A stretch of 50,530 bases of DNA from NCBI GenBank assembly GCA_017453865.1, contig JAFTEC010000048.1:1-50530 (forward strand), read 5' to 3'. The notes under the pieces were generated by a model, which made no database searches, was not told where the DNA came from, and saw only the letters and a program-made list of their open reading frames with translations. The translations under genes and the position numbers were made by a program. The DNA is from Lachnospiraceae bacterium (lineage in GTDB: Bacteria > Bacillota > Clostridia > Lachnospirales > Lachnospiraceae). Of the stretch, positions 16,642-26,233 are shown piece by piece (within the stretch, counting starts at the first letter, position 1; each line of letters starts with the position of its first letter).

Positions 16642-17037
16642 ATGGACATTAAGGAAATAAATACTGGAATAAAAGGACATGGAGAGGAGACCGTTACGGA
16701 GGAGCTTACGGCAGCGAGGATCGGCAGCGGGCTTTTGAGGGTGTACGGAACACCGGCTCTTGCGGCACTTATCGAGAACACGGCATTAAACAGTATTTCG
16801 GAATTCCTGAATGAGGGACAGGGAACTGTGGGAACCAGGCTCGACATTTCACATCTTTCCGCGACTCCTGTGGGTATGAAGGTGAGCTGTGACACCGTGC
16901 TTACAGAGGTGGACCGAAGGAGGCTGGTTTTCTCGGCGGAGGTTTTTGATGAGGCCGGTAAGATCGCGGAAGGAACCCATGAGAGATTCATAGTGGACAA
17001 TAAAAGCTTTGAAGAGAAGGCTTACAGTAAAAAATGA
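16642..17037 (+). CDS. Hotdog-fold thioesterase, FlK-like
   Basis: A 131-residue single-domain protein similar to fluoroacetyl-CoA thioesterase-like proteins. Visible family features are YGTPALAALIENTALNSI, the GQGTVGTRLDISHLSATPVGMKV block and VFSAEVFDEAGKIAEGTHERFIVD. It probably hydrolyses an acyl-CoA; the substrate is unknown. The start at 16642 follows GGAGGAGG; an upstream in-frame ATG at 16612 lacks a site. It stands between the flagellar operon and sbcD, 18 bases before the latter. Confidence 0.82.
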   Translation: MDIKEINTGIKGHGEETVTEELTAARIGSGLLRVYGTPALAALIENTALNSISEFLNEGQGTVGTRLDISHLSATPVGMKVSCDTVLTEVDRRRLVFSAEVFDEAGKIAEGTHERFIVDNKSFEEKAYSKK

Positions 17038-17055
17038 CAGGAAAGACAGGATCAT

Positions 17056-18186
17056 ATGAGGCTTATTCATACATCAGACTGGCATTTGGGAATGACATTC
17101 CGGGGAGGAATGTCTTTTTCATCTGACCAGAAATATGCTGTTGACGGGATAATAAAGATCGCGGAGGAGGAAAGGGCTGACGGCATTCTCATTGCAGGGG
17201 ACGTTTTTGATAAGAGTATCGCGTCGCAGGATGCCATAAGGATCTATGACAGTATTGTCACACATATCTGCGGTGACCTGGGGATAGCCGTGTATATCAT
17301 AGCGGGAAACCATGACGGTGCGGAGCGTATTTCCCAGTGCAGCGCCCTTCTTAAAAAAAGCGGCCTTTATATTGCCGGAGCCCTGACAAAGGAGCTTCAG
17401 CGTATAGAGAGTGAGGATACGGATATCTATCTCCTGCCGTGGATATCGACGGATAAGGTAAAGACGCTGTTCCCGGAGAAGGCAGAGGAGATCTCTTCAA
17501 TGGAGGACGCATACAGAGTGGTTCTTGACCGCTACAGGGAGCATTTCCAAAGCGGGAAAAGGAATATCCTTCTGTCCCACGCCTATATAATCGATGCTGA
17601 AACCTCGGTAAGTGATATTGCCGCGGAGGTAGGAAGAGCGGCTGCGGTGGGTGCGGATGTTTTCAGGGGTTTTGATTACGTGGCCCTGGGTCATCTCCAC
17701 GGACCACAGGATATCAGGGATAATATAAGGTACAGCGGTTCTCTTATGACCTATTCCTTCGGAAAGGAGGAGAAGCAGGTTAAAAGCGTGACTCTTATTG
17801 ACACTTTAGATATGAGCCGGAAGATCATTCCAATCCCGCAGCTTCATAAGAGGGTGACATTAAAGGGAAGCTATGACGAGCTTACGGAGGCGGATTTTGA
17901 TGAGGAGACACTCCGGGGCTATGTGAAGCTGGAGGTAACGGATCATTTTGTGGGAATGGATTCCATGGCAGCCTTCAGGGAGAAATACACAAACCTTCTG
18001 GAGCTCTCGGGGAAGGGATTTGAGCAAGAGGACGCGAAGATCACCATGACCATAGAGGAATTTGAAAGCGCCGGGACGGATCCGGCGGCGGTCTTCACGA
18101 GATACTGCCGGGATATTATGGGAGAGGAACCGACGGAGCATATGGAGAAGCTGTTCCGGGATGCGGTTTCGAAGATCCTTCGCTAA
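17056..18186 (+). CDS. sbcD: Exonuclease subunit SbcD (Mre11-type)
   Basis: A 376-residue metallophosphoesterase, the nuclease half of SbcCD, which trims double-strand ends and cuts DNA hairpins formed by palindromes. Metal-binding motifs in order: HTSDWHLGM (residue 5), AGDVFDK (about 50), AGNHDG (about 86), LSHAYI and ALGHLHGP. The 3' end, coding KILR and the stop, lies inside a GATCCTTCGC...GCTCAGGATGACA repeat element (18174-18200), so the C-terminus may have been reshaped by that insertion. sbcC follows after 52 bases. Confidence 0.95.
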   Translation: MRLIHTSDWHLGMTFRGGMSFSSDQKYAVDGIIKIAEEERADGILIAGDVFDKSIASQDAIRIYDSIVTHICGDLGIAVYIIAGNHDGAERISQCSALLKKSGLYIAGALTKELQRIESEDTDIYLLPWISTDKVKTLFPEKAEEISSMEDAYRVVLDRYREHFQSGKRNILLSHAYIIDAETSVSDIAAEVGRAAAVGADVFRGFDYVALGHLHGPQDIRDNIRYSGSLMTYSFGKEEKQVKSVTLIDTLDMSRKIIPIPQLHKRVTLKGSYDELTEADFDEETLRGYVKLEVTDHFVGMDSMAAFREKYTNLLELSGKGFEQEDAKITMTIEEFESAGTDPAAVFTRYCRDIMGEEPTEHMEKLFRDAVSKILR

Positions 18187-18200
18187 CGCTCAGGATGACA
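18174..18200. repeat. TGTCATCCTGAG-type dispersed element spanning the sbcD stop
   Basis: On the minus strand it reads TGTCATCCTGAGCGTTAGCG then AAGGATC, the form of a short repeat widely seen in intergenic DNA of Clostridia and other bacteria. A related plus-strand copy is near 4603-4634 and a decayed one near 43813-43840. Confidence 0.7.
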
Positions 18201-18238
18201 GGGGTGCCGCCCTCAAAATGCGGTTGAAAGGTAAATTT

Positions 18239-20890
18239 ATGAAACCTCTAAAAATAGAATTTCAGGCATTCGGCCCCTATGCGGGGCATGAGACGGTGGA
18301 TTTCAGGGAGCTTTCGGAAAACGGACTTTTTCTGATATTCGGAAAGACCGGAAGCGGAAAGACCATGATCCTTGATGCCATGACCATCGCCCTCTACGGG
18401 AAGAGCAGCGGCCACGGAAGGGATGATTTCCAGTCGCTCCGCTGTACCGGAGCGGATTTTGACACCCCGACCTTTGTAAGATTCGAGTTTGAAAAAAATG
18501 GGGAATATTACTGCTTCGAACGGAGGCTCACACGGAAGAGAAAGAATCTGTCGGCATCATATAACCTCATGAAAAAGGATGAAAACGGCGACTGGCAGAC
18601 GCTCCTTGAAAACCCGAAGGAGCATGACTTAAATCAGCGTGCTGAGGAGCTTGTGGGACTTCCCTACGAGCAGTTCCGTCAGGTAATAGTCCTTCCCCAG
18701 GGACAGTTTGAAAGGCTTTTAACCTCTTCCTCAGAGGAAAAGGAGAAGATCCTGAGCAATATCTTCGGGGAAGAAAGGTGGCAGGAGATCGCAGCCTTCT
18801 TTTACAGCGAAGCGGAGGATCGGAGGAACCTCCTTAAGGAAAGAAAGGAGAGGATCGCAGCAAGTCTACGGGAGGAGGGCTGTGGAAGCCTGAAGGAGCT
18901 TCAGGAGCTTATTGAGGAAAAGCGTGAAGACATAAAGATACTGGACAGGGAAGCAGAGAGCCGTGATTTTGACAGGGCAATAATCGTAAATCAGGAGCTG
19001 CTTACAATTATAAAGCGTTTTTCCGATCTTCATAAGGCAGAAAAGAATTTCGGAGAGATCCTTGATAGAGAGAAGGAAACCGCGGCTCTGGAAAACAGGC
19101 TTAAGGACGGGAAGCGGGCGGATAATTTAAGACCACGGCTTTCGGAGCTTAAGGATGCGGAGATTGATCTGAAGAAAAGAAAAGCTGAGACGTTCAGGAA
19201 CGGGACACTGAAGGAGGAGAAGGAGGCCGGTGCAAGGGAAGCATCTGAGGCTTTGATGCAGCATGCGGAAAAAGAGGGAGAGATCGAAGAAAAGAAGAAG
19301 CTCCGGATACTCTGTGAGGAAAAACGAAAGGATTATGAGGGACTTGAGGAAGCAGTAAAGGAGCTTAAGGACGCGGAAAAACTGAAGAGTGAAGCCGGGA
19401 AGGAGGAAGAGGCGGCATTAAAGGAATATGAGTCCCATGCGGACAGGACAGAGAAGATTAGGAGAGAATATGAGAGCCTGGAGTCAGAGCATACAAAGCT
19501 ACTTAATTCATATATTGCGGGCATAACGGGGGTGCTTGCTGCAGAGCTCAAGGAAGGGGAGCCCTGCCCGGTCTGCGGAAGCACGGAGCATCCAAAGAAG
19601 GCCGCTGTTTCCTCCGATCAGGTATCGAAGGCTGAGGTTGATAAGGCAAAAAGGATAAGAGACAGAAAGTATAAGGAGCTGGAGGAAGAAACTGCCTTAA
19701 GCGAAAAGTCCAAGGGAAATCTGGAGGAACGAAGGGCAGAGTGTGAGAAAGCTGCCCGCAGGATCATTGAAGCGGAAACTCATTTCAAGGGCTTAAAAAA
19801 GAATCTCGTGCCCGGTATCGGGTCACTCCGGGAGCTTGAAAACAAAATAACGGAGCTTTCAGGTGAAGAGGAGGTTTACCTTAGGAAAAAGGAGGAGCTT
19901 CTTACAAGGGAAAAGGAAAGTAAGCTTGCCCTTACGGAAATAAGTGCTGCACTGGAGGCTGCGGTCAGGGAGGAAAATGCTGCGGAGGAAAAATACACCG
20001 GATCAAAGAAGGCGGCAGAGAAGACCCTTAAGGAGAACGGCTTTTCTTCAAAGGAAGAAGCGGAAAAGCTCTTGCTTTCTCCGGAGGAAACAGAGGAGAT
20101 AAGCTCCGCTGTCCGCTCATATTACGCATCAAAGGAGGCCGCAGAGAATAATCTGAAGGAGCTGAAGATGGAGCTTCGTGAAAGAACGGAACCTGATGAG
20201 GAAAAGTGCCGGAGGGAGCTTGATGCTGCCATATCGGGAAAAAGCGAATATAAGGAAAAGAGGGCGGTCATCATTTCCGGGCTGGAAAGACTCGAAAAGA
20301 AGCTGAAGCTCCTTAAGGAAGAGGGAGAGGGCATAGAAGAGGCCTTAAGGGAAGCCGAGGAGGATTTTATCTTTGCGAAGAGGCTAAGGGGTGATTCGGG
20401 AACCGGACTTCAGAGATATGTTCTCGGTATCATGTTCTCCTCTGTTATCTCGGCTGCAAATTCGATGCTGGAAATGGTACATGGAGGGCGCTACCGCCTT
20501 TTCCGCTCGGATGATAAGGCGCGGGGCACGAATAAAAAAGGGCTGGAACTCAAGGTTTTTGACAGGAACAGCGGAGAAAAGGAAGGCCGCTTCGTGGGTA
20601 CGCTGTCCGGCGGAGAAAAATTCCTTGTTTCCCTTGCACTCTCCATCGGAATGTCTATAGTTGCGGGGAAAAGCGGCATCAGGATAGAGGCACTCTTTAT
20701 TGACGAAGGCTTCGGTACTCTGGACAGCGATTCCATAGGGGATGCAATGAATGTGCTGAACAGCGTGCAGGAAGCACATGGTCTGGTGGGGATAATCTCC
20801 CATGTACAGATGCTGGAGGACCAGATTCCCGTGAAGCTCCGGATAATGCAGGGAGACAACGGAAGCCATATTTTGAGGACCCTGGGTTGA
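18239..20890 (+). CDS. sbcC: Exonuclease subunit SbcC (Rad50-type SMC ATPase)
   Basis: An 883-residue SMC-like ATPase partner of SbcD. Walker A is FGKTGSGKT near residue 35; two long Glu/Lys/Arg-rich coiled coils flank the zinc hook CPVCGSTEHPKK near residue 442; the ABC signature is LSGGEKFLVSLALSIG and Walker B is ALFIDEGFGTLD near residue 820. The start at 18239 (MKPLKIEFQAFGPYAGHE) is the family start, with AAAGG seven bases upstream; the open frame extends back through sbcD to 18062 but that part is not SbcC-like. Confidence 0.95.
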   Translation: MKPLKIEFQAFGPYAGHETVDFRELSENGLFLIFGKTGSGKTMILDAMTIALYGKSSGHGRDDFQSLRCTGADFDTPTFVRFEFEKNGEYYCFERRLTRKRKNLSASYNLMKKDENGDWQTLLENPKEHDLNQRAEELVGLPYEQFRQVIVLPQGQFERLLTSSSEEKEKILSNIFGEERWQEIAAFFYSEAEDRRNLLKERKERIAASLREEGCGSLKELQELIEEKREDIKILDREAESRDFDRAIIVNQELLTIIKRFSDLHKAEKNFGEILDREKETAALENRLKDGKRADNLRPRLSELKDAEIDLKKRKAETFRNGTLKEEKEAGAREASEALMQHAEKEGEIEEKKKLRILCEEKRKDYEGLEEAVKELKDAEKLKSEAGKEEEAALKEYESHADRTEKIRREYESLESEHTKLLNSYIAGITGVLAAELKEGEPCPVCGSTEHPKKAAVSSDQVSKAEVDKAKRIRDRKYKELEEETALSEKSKGNLEERRAECEKAARRIIEAETHFKGLKKNLVPGIGSLRELENKITELSGEEEVYLRKKEELLTREKESKLALTEISAALEAAVREENAAEEKYTGSKKAAEKTLKENGFSSKEEAEKLLLSPEETEEISSAVRSYYASKEAAENNLKELKMELRERTEPDEEKCRRELDAAISGKSEYKEKRAVIISGLERLEKKLKLLKEEGEGIEEALREAEEDFIFAKRLRGDSGTGLQRYVLGIMFSSVISAANSMLEMVHGGRYRLFRSDDKARGTNKKGLELKVFDRNSGEKEGRFVGTLSGGEKFLVSLALSIGMSIVAGKSGIRIEALFIDEGFGTLDSDSIGDAMNVLNSVQEAHGLVGIISHVQMLEDQIPVKLRIMQGDNGSHILRTLG

Positions 20891-20915
20891 CAGGTCTGTT
20901 ATACTTGGGAATAAG
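20887..20915 (+). promoter_or_regulatory. Possible promoter overlapping the sbcC stop codon
   Basis: Perfect TTGACA (20887-20892) with a 17-base spacer to AATAAG (20910-20915, 4 of 6 matches). It would drive the membrane protein and antiporter genes. TTATAC at 20899 is too close to pair with the same -35. Confidence 0.4.
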
Positions 20916-20938
20916 GTGTTGGTTAGGGAGATAAGTAT

Positions 20939-21520
20939 ATGCTGAACATTATAAATCTTTCGGAGGCATCGCCGCTGGTGCTGGTGCTGGTCCTTATTAT
21001 CGCGGTATTTCTCTGGATAGAGGGATACAGGCTTTACAAGCTTGCAGTATTTTTCCTGGGCTTTATGACAGGCTTTACTTTAAGCGCTTTCATCCTTAAG
21101 TATATATCCGCCGTCCCTGTGCCGGGGATCATTATCCAGGTGGTGGTGGGGCTCACTCTCGGAGCCGCATCATTTCTGATACTGAAGCTGGGGCTGTTTA
21201 TAGCGGCTGCCTGCGCGGCCTTTCTCTTACTCAGTAATCTTCTCCATTCCCTTGGGATAACCGGGACCGTGATAGCCTTTGCCGCCGCGGTGGTGGCGGG
21301 CTTTGTTGCCACAAAGGCGGATAAGCCGGTGATTATCGTTCTTACCTCGATAGTCGGAGGCTTTGCTCTGACAGAGGTGTTATACAGGCTTGTTCTGCTT
21401 ATTCCCTACGATACCTCCTTTCTCCCTCCGGAAAAATCCATAATCTGGCTTATAGTAAAGGCTCTGGTGTCCGCAGTGGGCATAGCCGTACAGTATTCAA
21501 AAGTGAGGGATGAGGACTGA
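20939..21520 (+). CDS. Multi-pass membrane protein, DUF4203-like
   Basis: A 193-residue hydrophobic protein with about six membrane spans (for example VLVLVLIIAVFLWIEG, FFLGFMTGFTLSAFI, IIIQVVVGLTLGAASFLIL, VIAFAAAVVAGFVATKA). The layout of Gly-rich helices and short loops resembles DUF4203/TMEM198-type proteins, function unknown. GGGAG stands before the ATG. The stop overlaps the antiporter start as TGATG, so the two are probably translated together and may act in ion or envelope homeostasis. Confidence 0.7.
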   Translation: MLNIINLSEASPLVLVLVLIIAVFLWIEGYRLYKLAVFFLGFMTGFTLSAFILKYISAVPVPGIIIQVVVGLTLGAASFLILKLGLFIAAACAAFLLLSNLLHSLGITGTVIAFAAAVVAGFVATKADKPVIIVLTSIVGGFALTEVLYRLVLLIPYDTSFLPPEKSIIWLIVKALVSAVGIAVQYSKVRDED

Positions 21521-22692
21521 TGGAAACACTTGATATCTTAATGGACGTGGCAGTGATCATCCTCTTTGCCAAGTTCTTTGCACTGCTTGCAAGAAAGCTT
21601 CATGCACCACAGGTTGCGGGAGAGATAATCGCGGGGATAATCATAGGCCCCACTCTTTTGAATCTTGTGCAGCCGACGGATTTCCTAAATGAAATGGCCG
21701 AGCTCGGGGTTATACTCCTTATGTTCAGCGCGGGTCTCGAAACGGACCTCGGAGAGCTGAAGAAATCAGGTGTAAAGGCCACACTCATTGCCTGTTCGGG
21801 TGTATTCGTGCCTCTGGTCTGCGGCACCCTCCTATATATGTGCTTCTACGGCTTTGACATGGTGGGGACTCCGGAATTCATCAAAGCCCTATTTATCGGA
21901 ACCATTCTTACCGCCACCAGCGTCAGCATCACGGTACAGGTACTAAAGGAACTGGGAAAGATATCAACGGAGCTCGGGATGACAATAATGAGCGCAGCCA
22001 TCATTGATGATGTCATCGGAATACTGGTGCTCACGGCAGTCATCGGGATGAAGGATCCCACCAGCGACCTTCTCCTCGTTGCGGGGAAGACCGTCCTCTT
22101 TTTTGTACTTGCCATCATAGCGGGGGGACTTCTCTATCAGATAATGAAGAGGATAGACGAGCGTTACCCCCATACCAGACGTATACCCATCATTTCCATC
22201 GCCATAGCCTTTATCCTGTCCTATGTGGCGGACAGATATTTCGGGGTTGCGGACATCACGGGCGCCTTTCTCGCCGGTGTGATGCTAAGCTCCTTAAAGG
22301 ATTCGGAATATATCGAGAGAAGGGTGGACATCAATTCCTACACCTTCTTCGGTCCGGTCTTCTTTGCGTCCATCGGACTGCAGACAAACCTACGGACCCT
22401 GGACTCCACCATTCTTTTATTCTCCCTGGCGTTCGTGATCGTAGGAATGCTTTCCAAAATACTGGGCTGCGGCGGAATGGGAAGGATACTCGGCTATAAA
22501 AATAAGGATGCCCTAAAGGTCGGAGTCGGAATGATGACCAGGGGAGAGGTGGCCCTTATCGTGACCCAGCGCGGCTTAAAGGCCGGCATGATCGGAAGCG
22601 AGTTCTTTACCGCCGTGATCCTTTTGATAGTCATAAGCTCTCTTTTGACCCCTCTTTTGCTTAAGGCACTGTTTAGCGAAAAAACGGCCTGA
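21520..22692 (+). CDS. Cation/proton antiporter, CPA2 (Kef-type) family
   Basis: A 390-residue transporter with 11-12 predicted membrane helices and no C-terminal TrkA-N domain. Family motifs: HAPQVAGEIIAGIIIGP, LLMFSAGLETDLGELKKSG, a conserved Asp pair in SAAIIDDVIGILVL, and ITGAFLAGVMLSS. It likely exchanges Na+ or K+ for protons. Its start overlaps the preceding membrane protein's stop. The lack of a regulatory domain separates it from classic KefB/KefC. Confidence 0.88.
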   Translation: METLDILMDVAVIILFAKFFALLARKLHAPQVAGEIIAGIIIGPTLLNLVQPTDFLNEMAELGVILLMFSAGLETDLGELKKSGVKATLIACSGVFVPLVCGTLLYMCFYGFDMVGTPEFIKALFIGTILTATSVSITVQVLKELGKISTELGMTIMSAAIIDDVIGILVLTAVIGMKDPTSDLLLVAGKTVLFFVLAIIAGGLLYQIMKRIDERYPHTRRIPIISIAIAFILSYVADRYFGVADITGAFLAGVMLSSLKDSEYIERRVDINSYTFFGPVFFASIGLQTNLRTLDSTILLFSLAFVIVGMLSKILGCGGMGRILGYKNKDALKVGVGMMTRGEVALIVTQRGLKAGMIGSEFFTAVILLIVISSLLTPLLLKALFSEKTA

Positions 22693-22789
22693 GATCCGGT
22701 AACGGATCCCGGTCCATCGTGCGAAGCACGATTTAATTGACCGAATGCGCTGTATCTGTTCAGAAGCCTGAGGGTTCTGAACAGATACA
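22693..22789. repeat. Three hairpins after the antiporter gene
   Basis: GATCCG/CGGATC (22693-22708), ATCGTGC-GAA-GCACGAT (22716-22732) and a perfect 15-bp stem TGTATCTGTTCAGAA (22751-22765) with its complement (22775-22789) around a 9-nt loop. The last could end transcription in a Rho-dependent way or protect the 3' end, as there is no T-run. The rest of this 310-base gap is AT-rich leader for the next gene. Confidence 0.8.
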
Positions 22790-22920
22790 AGGGGAATATC
22801 TTCAGATCTATTTTCGTATCCATAAATTATTTACATAATTTTTAACTACTCCTTCATATTCTTTTAATTTTTTCCTATAATTTGTAGAAATATCATAAAT
22901 ATTATGCTATATTTTGTGTG

Positions 22921-22948
22921 TTGTATTTAAAACCGGTAAACATAATAT
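22921..22948 (+). promoter_or_regulatory. Possible promoter for the large amidase gene
   Basis: TTGTAT (22921-22926), 16-base spacer, TAATAT (22943-22948), in an AT-rich stretch 55 bases before the start codon. A second -10-like TATAAA is at 22955. Neither is a strong match. Confidence 0.35.
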
Positions 22949-23002
22949 GTGTACTATAAAATAAAAGGGCTACAACGAAGGCAGTAAAAATAAGGAGAGG
23001 TT

Positions 23003-26000
23003 ATGAGAAAACGTTTTAAGTATTTAACAGCTGTTATCCTGTCAGCCGCCATGATCGCAGGGACGGTAAGTCCGGGCTTTGCGGAAGAGGTTGTCGACAT
23101 TGCCGCTGCAGAGAGCAGCGTAAATATTTCGGAGGAGGGAGAAAGCAGTGCGATTATTGAAGGTGAGAGCACGGATCCTGAAGTTCAGGCAGAATCTGAG
23201 GCGGAGGCTGAGACCCCGGATGGTGGTCTGGAAGCAGATAACGGAGCACCCGCGGAAGTTTCTGATAATGTAGCGGAGGGGGTGGATACTCCTGCACAGC
23301 CTGAGGATACGGCGGAGCTTAGTGAGGCTGATGCCGAGCCGGATGAAAGAAGCTGGGTTCCCGGTCATTGGGTTGAGAATTTTGAATACGAGTATGACGG
23401 AACACTGCATAAGCCCGGGGACTATAATATCTATGACAGCTTCGGCGCCGGAACCGTTTATAAGATCGAGAAATCGGGCGATGACGGTACAAAGGGAGAA
23501 AAGGTGAAGGATATCACCGAGTCTGCAAAAAGCGTTTCTTTCAATGCCATCAAGTCGATAAGTCAGAACTATCTGTATTCTTTTGTGCCGAAGAACGGTG
23601 AAGAGGAAAAAAAGCTTGAGATCAGCGTAAAGATCACAAAGAGGGCAGTTACCATCCGCAGCGCTTCCTATGCAAAGGAATACGACGGAAAGCCTCTGTC
23701 CCAGAATTCGGTGGAGGATCCGAAAGAGCCTGAGATCGTCAAGGGTTCAATGGCGGAAAACGAGAAATTTATCTACGTTTTCAGCGGAATTAACAAAGGA
23801 GACCCAGAGAATGAAACCTCCGTTCCGAATACCTTTATAGCTTCATCCAACGGTGATGCCCTGGTTGACAATTACAGTACCAGCTATGAGTACGGAAATC
23901 TGGTAATAAGTCCGTCAAGAAACGGAGTGAATTCACTGCCTACTCCGATGAAGGTCAAGGCGGTCATTGATAACAGGGGAAGAGTGAAGCTCAGCTGGAA
24001 GAAGGTAAAGTCCTATAAAAGCAACGGAAAGAAGAACGGAAAGACTACCTATAAGGTTTGGAGATACAGTGGAAGTGACACCTGGACTCTCTTAAATGAT
24101 CATATCACAAAAGCATCATTTATCGATTCAAATCCGGGTGAAAACGAAAGGCTTATGTATAAGGTTGTTGCCTCGGGTCTTGATTCATCCGGAACACAGG
24201 GAGACAGCGAGACTCCGGCCTATGTCAGGGCAACACCGAAGATAGTGAGTGCCTCACCCTATGACGGAATTAAGGGTGTAAATGTAACCTTTATGGGACT
24301 CGGAACGGATACGGATGAGTATGTCCTGGAGCACTGGAATAAGAAGAGCAAGGGTACAAGAGACGAGATCAAGGTCAATAAGTACAATTCCACTTCCGGA
24401 AAATATGAGGGGAAGCAGCGTACCGTAAGCACCAACTGCTATACGGATTACGGCGGATCGAATGTTCAGGTTTCCGTGAATAAGGCTGTAATGTGCTTCA
24501 GGGTAATGGCAGAGGAGAGCTCGGTCTATGACTACGGAAAGAAGGTCGAGATGCCTGAATCGAAGTGGTCAAAGGTGCAGAGCGTAAAGATGGTCTCCAC
24601 CGCTCCGGTACTCCGCGGAGAAAGGAAGTCAAAGAGCTCCTTTAAGCTGAAGTGGAATAAGATCAAAAAGGCGAACGCCTACCTTCTGGAGTGGAGTAAG
24701 ACCCCGGACATCTCTTCCTTTGTCGGGGAAGCACCGCTCTACTGCAGTGAGGATGTAAAATCATCGGTATATAATTCAAGATCAAAGGTGATCGAGGATG
24801 TTGAATTCGGTATTCCGTACTACTGCAGGGTTACTGCCTACAAGAAGAAAAAGGGAGAGACAGGCTACGGAACTGCTCTCGGCACCTCTGCCGTGCTTGT
24901 GGAATACGGAAGACAGGAAGAGGTAAAGAACCTCAAAGCGGAATACTTTGAGGACGGTAACTCAAGATGTGATGCACGGCTTACCTGGGAAGACAGTGTG
25001 GACAATGTAAAGGGTTATTATATCCAGAGGTGGAGCTATGCCTATAATGAGTCTACGAAGAAGTATGACAAGGAAACAGGATATCAGGTTTTGCAGGAAT
25101 ATAAGACACAGTCAAACTCAAGTAATAATCTGAAGAAAAAATATGCCAGCACCGTCGGTGGGAAGATCGAAAACGGAGAACTCATAAAGTACAGGGTTCA
25201 GTCCGTTATCTATCAGGGCGGACAGACCGGTGAATACCACGACGGCTATGTGTTCAGTGAGCCTTCGGATTACTATTATATGAATCCCTCGGAAGTGAAA
25301 TTTGCAAAGAAGAAGTACACCGTAATGCAGGGAGAAACCCTCACGGCCAAGGTTAAGTTCAAGCCGAAGAAGATGCCGAAGACGGCAGACGGTCTCACCA
25401 AGGAAGAATTCAAGAAGGTATTCTGTTTTAATGACAGCCTGGAATTCACATTGGAAAGTGATAATTACACGGCTTCGGAAATAAAGAAGTATGTGACCGT
25501 CGGAACCTCTTCGGGAAAGCTTAAGGGTGTAAAGACCCATAAGGCAAAGGATATCAATGTCAAGGCAACATCCCCCAATGATCCCTCGGAAGTATATGCC
25601 ACAGCCATCGTATGTGTGGGAGGTGAGGAAGCGACAAAAGACAAAAATGATGAAAAGTCGAGCAGTGACCTTACGGTATGTATAGACCCGGGACATGGCG
25701 GCAAGGATGACGGCGCCACAGGAAACGGAATCACCGAGAAGAACATGAATCTGACAATTGCGAAGAAGGTGGGTAAATACCTTGAAAAGAAGGGGGCGAA
25801 GGTTTATTATACGAGGGATGACGATACCTATGTATCCCTGACCGACAGAACCGATTATGCAGATGATAAGGACTGTAATCTTTTCGTAAGCATCCACTGT
25901 AACTCGGCTGAGAGCTCGGATTCAAACGGAACAGAGGTCTACTACTCTGTAAAGAGTAAGTACGCGAAGCACAAGCTGGCGAATGAGATAAGCTCTGCTG

Positions 26001-26233
26001 TTTCGAATGCCCTCGGAACCAAGAACATAGGATCAAAGACCCGTACCGGCAATAAAGGTGATGACTACTACTCTGTAATAAGGACCGCTGCAGCCAAGGG
26101 AATACCGGGACTCATCGTAGAGCATGCCTTCCTCTCCAATTCCTCGGATGCCGGGAAGCTTAAGGATGACGACAAGCTTGACGACATGGCCAAGGCTGAA
26201 GCGGAAGCCATCTACAAATACTGGAATAAGTAA
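23003..26233 (+). CDS. Secreted N-acetylmuramoyl-L-alanine amidase with fibronectin-III-like repeats
   Basis: A 1076-residue exported cell-wall hydrolase. Residues 1-27 are a signal peptide ending GFA. Residues 30-115 are a Glu/Ala/Pro-rich acidic linker. Residues 125-310 look like beta-sandwich units with the EYDGTLHKPGDY and EYDGKPLSQNS patterns of MBG-like domains. Residues 315-760 hold about four fibronectin-III-like modules (RGRVKLSWKKVKSYK, SSFKLKWNKIKKANAYLLEW, DARLTWEDSVDNVKGYYIQRW). The C-terminal Amidase_3 domain begins at VCIDPGHGGKDDGA (about 892) with Zn ligands in GHGG, GITEKN and SIHCN and the catalytic Glu in IVEHAFL. AGGAGAGG precedes the ATG. It overlaps the lipoprotein gene as TAATG. 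Confidence 0.9.
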   Translation: MRKRFKYLTAVILSAAMIAGTVSPGFAEEVVDIAAAESSVNISEEGESSAIIEGESTDPEVQAESEAEAETPDGGLEADNGAPAEVSDNVAEGVDTPAQPEDTAELSEADAEPDERSWVPGHWVENFEYEYDGTLHKPGDYNIYDSFGAGTVYKIEKSGDDGTKGEKVKDITESAKSVSFNAIKSISQNYLYSFVPKNGEEEKKLEISVKITKRAVTIRSASYAKEYDGKPLSQNSVEDPKEPEIVKGSMAENEKFIYVFSGINKGDPENETSVPNTFIASSNGDALVDNYSTSYEYGNLVISPSRNGVNSLPTPMKVKAVIDNRGRVKLSWKKVKSYKSNGKKNGKTTYKVWRYSGSDTWTLLNDHITKASFIDSNPGENERLMYKVVASGLDSSGTQGDSETPAYVRATPKIVSASPYDGIKGVNVTFMGLGTDTDEYVLEHWNKKSKGTRDEIKVNKYNSTSGKYEGKQRTVSTNCYTDYGGSNVQVSVNKAVMCFRVMAEESSVYDYGKKVEMPESKWSKVQSVKMVSTAPVLRGERKSKSSFKLKWNKIKKANAYLLEWSKTPDISSFVGEAPLYCSEDVKSSVYNSRSKVIEDVEFGIPYYCRVTAYKKKKGETGYGTALGTSAVLVEYGRQEEVKNLKAEYFEDGNSRCDARLTWEDSVDNVKGYYIQRWSYAYNESTKKYDKETGYQVLQEYKTQSNSSNNLKKKYASTVGGKIENGELIKYRVQSVIYQGGQTGEYHDGYVFSEPSDYYYMNPSEVKFAKKKYTVMQGETLTAKVKFKPKKMPKTADGLTKEEFKKVFCFNDSLEFTLESDNYTASEIKKYVTVGTSSGKLKGVKTHKAKDINVKATSPNDPSEVYATAIVCVGGEEATKDKNDEKSSSDLTVCIDPGHGGKDDGATGNGITEKNMNLTIAKKVGKYLEKKGAKVYYTRDDDTYVSLTDRTDYADDKDCNLFVSIHCNSAESSDSNGTEVYYSVKSKYAKHKLANEISSAVSNALGTKNIGSKTRTGNKGDDYYSVIRTAAAKGIPGLIVEHAFLSNSSDAGKLKDDDKLDDMAKAEAEAIYKYWNK

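Noticed and set aside
18062..18238. Longer start for sbcC
   Set aside because: Out-of-frame reading of sbcD and the repeat element; MKPLKIEFQAFGPYAGHE at 18239 is the family start.
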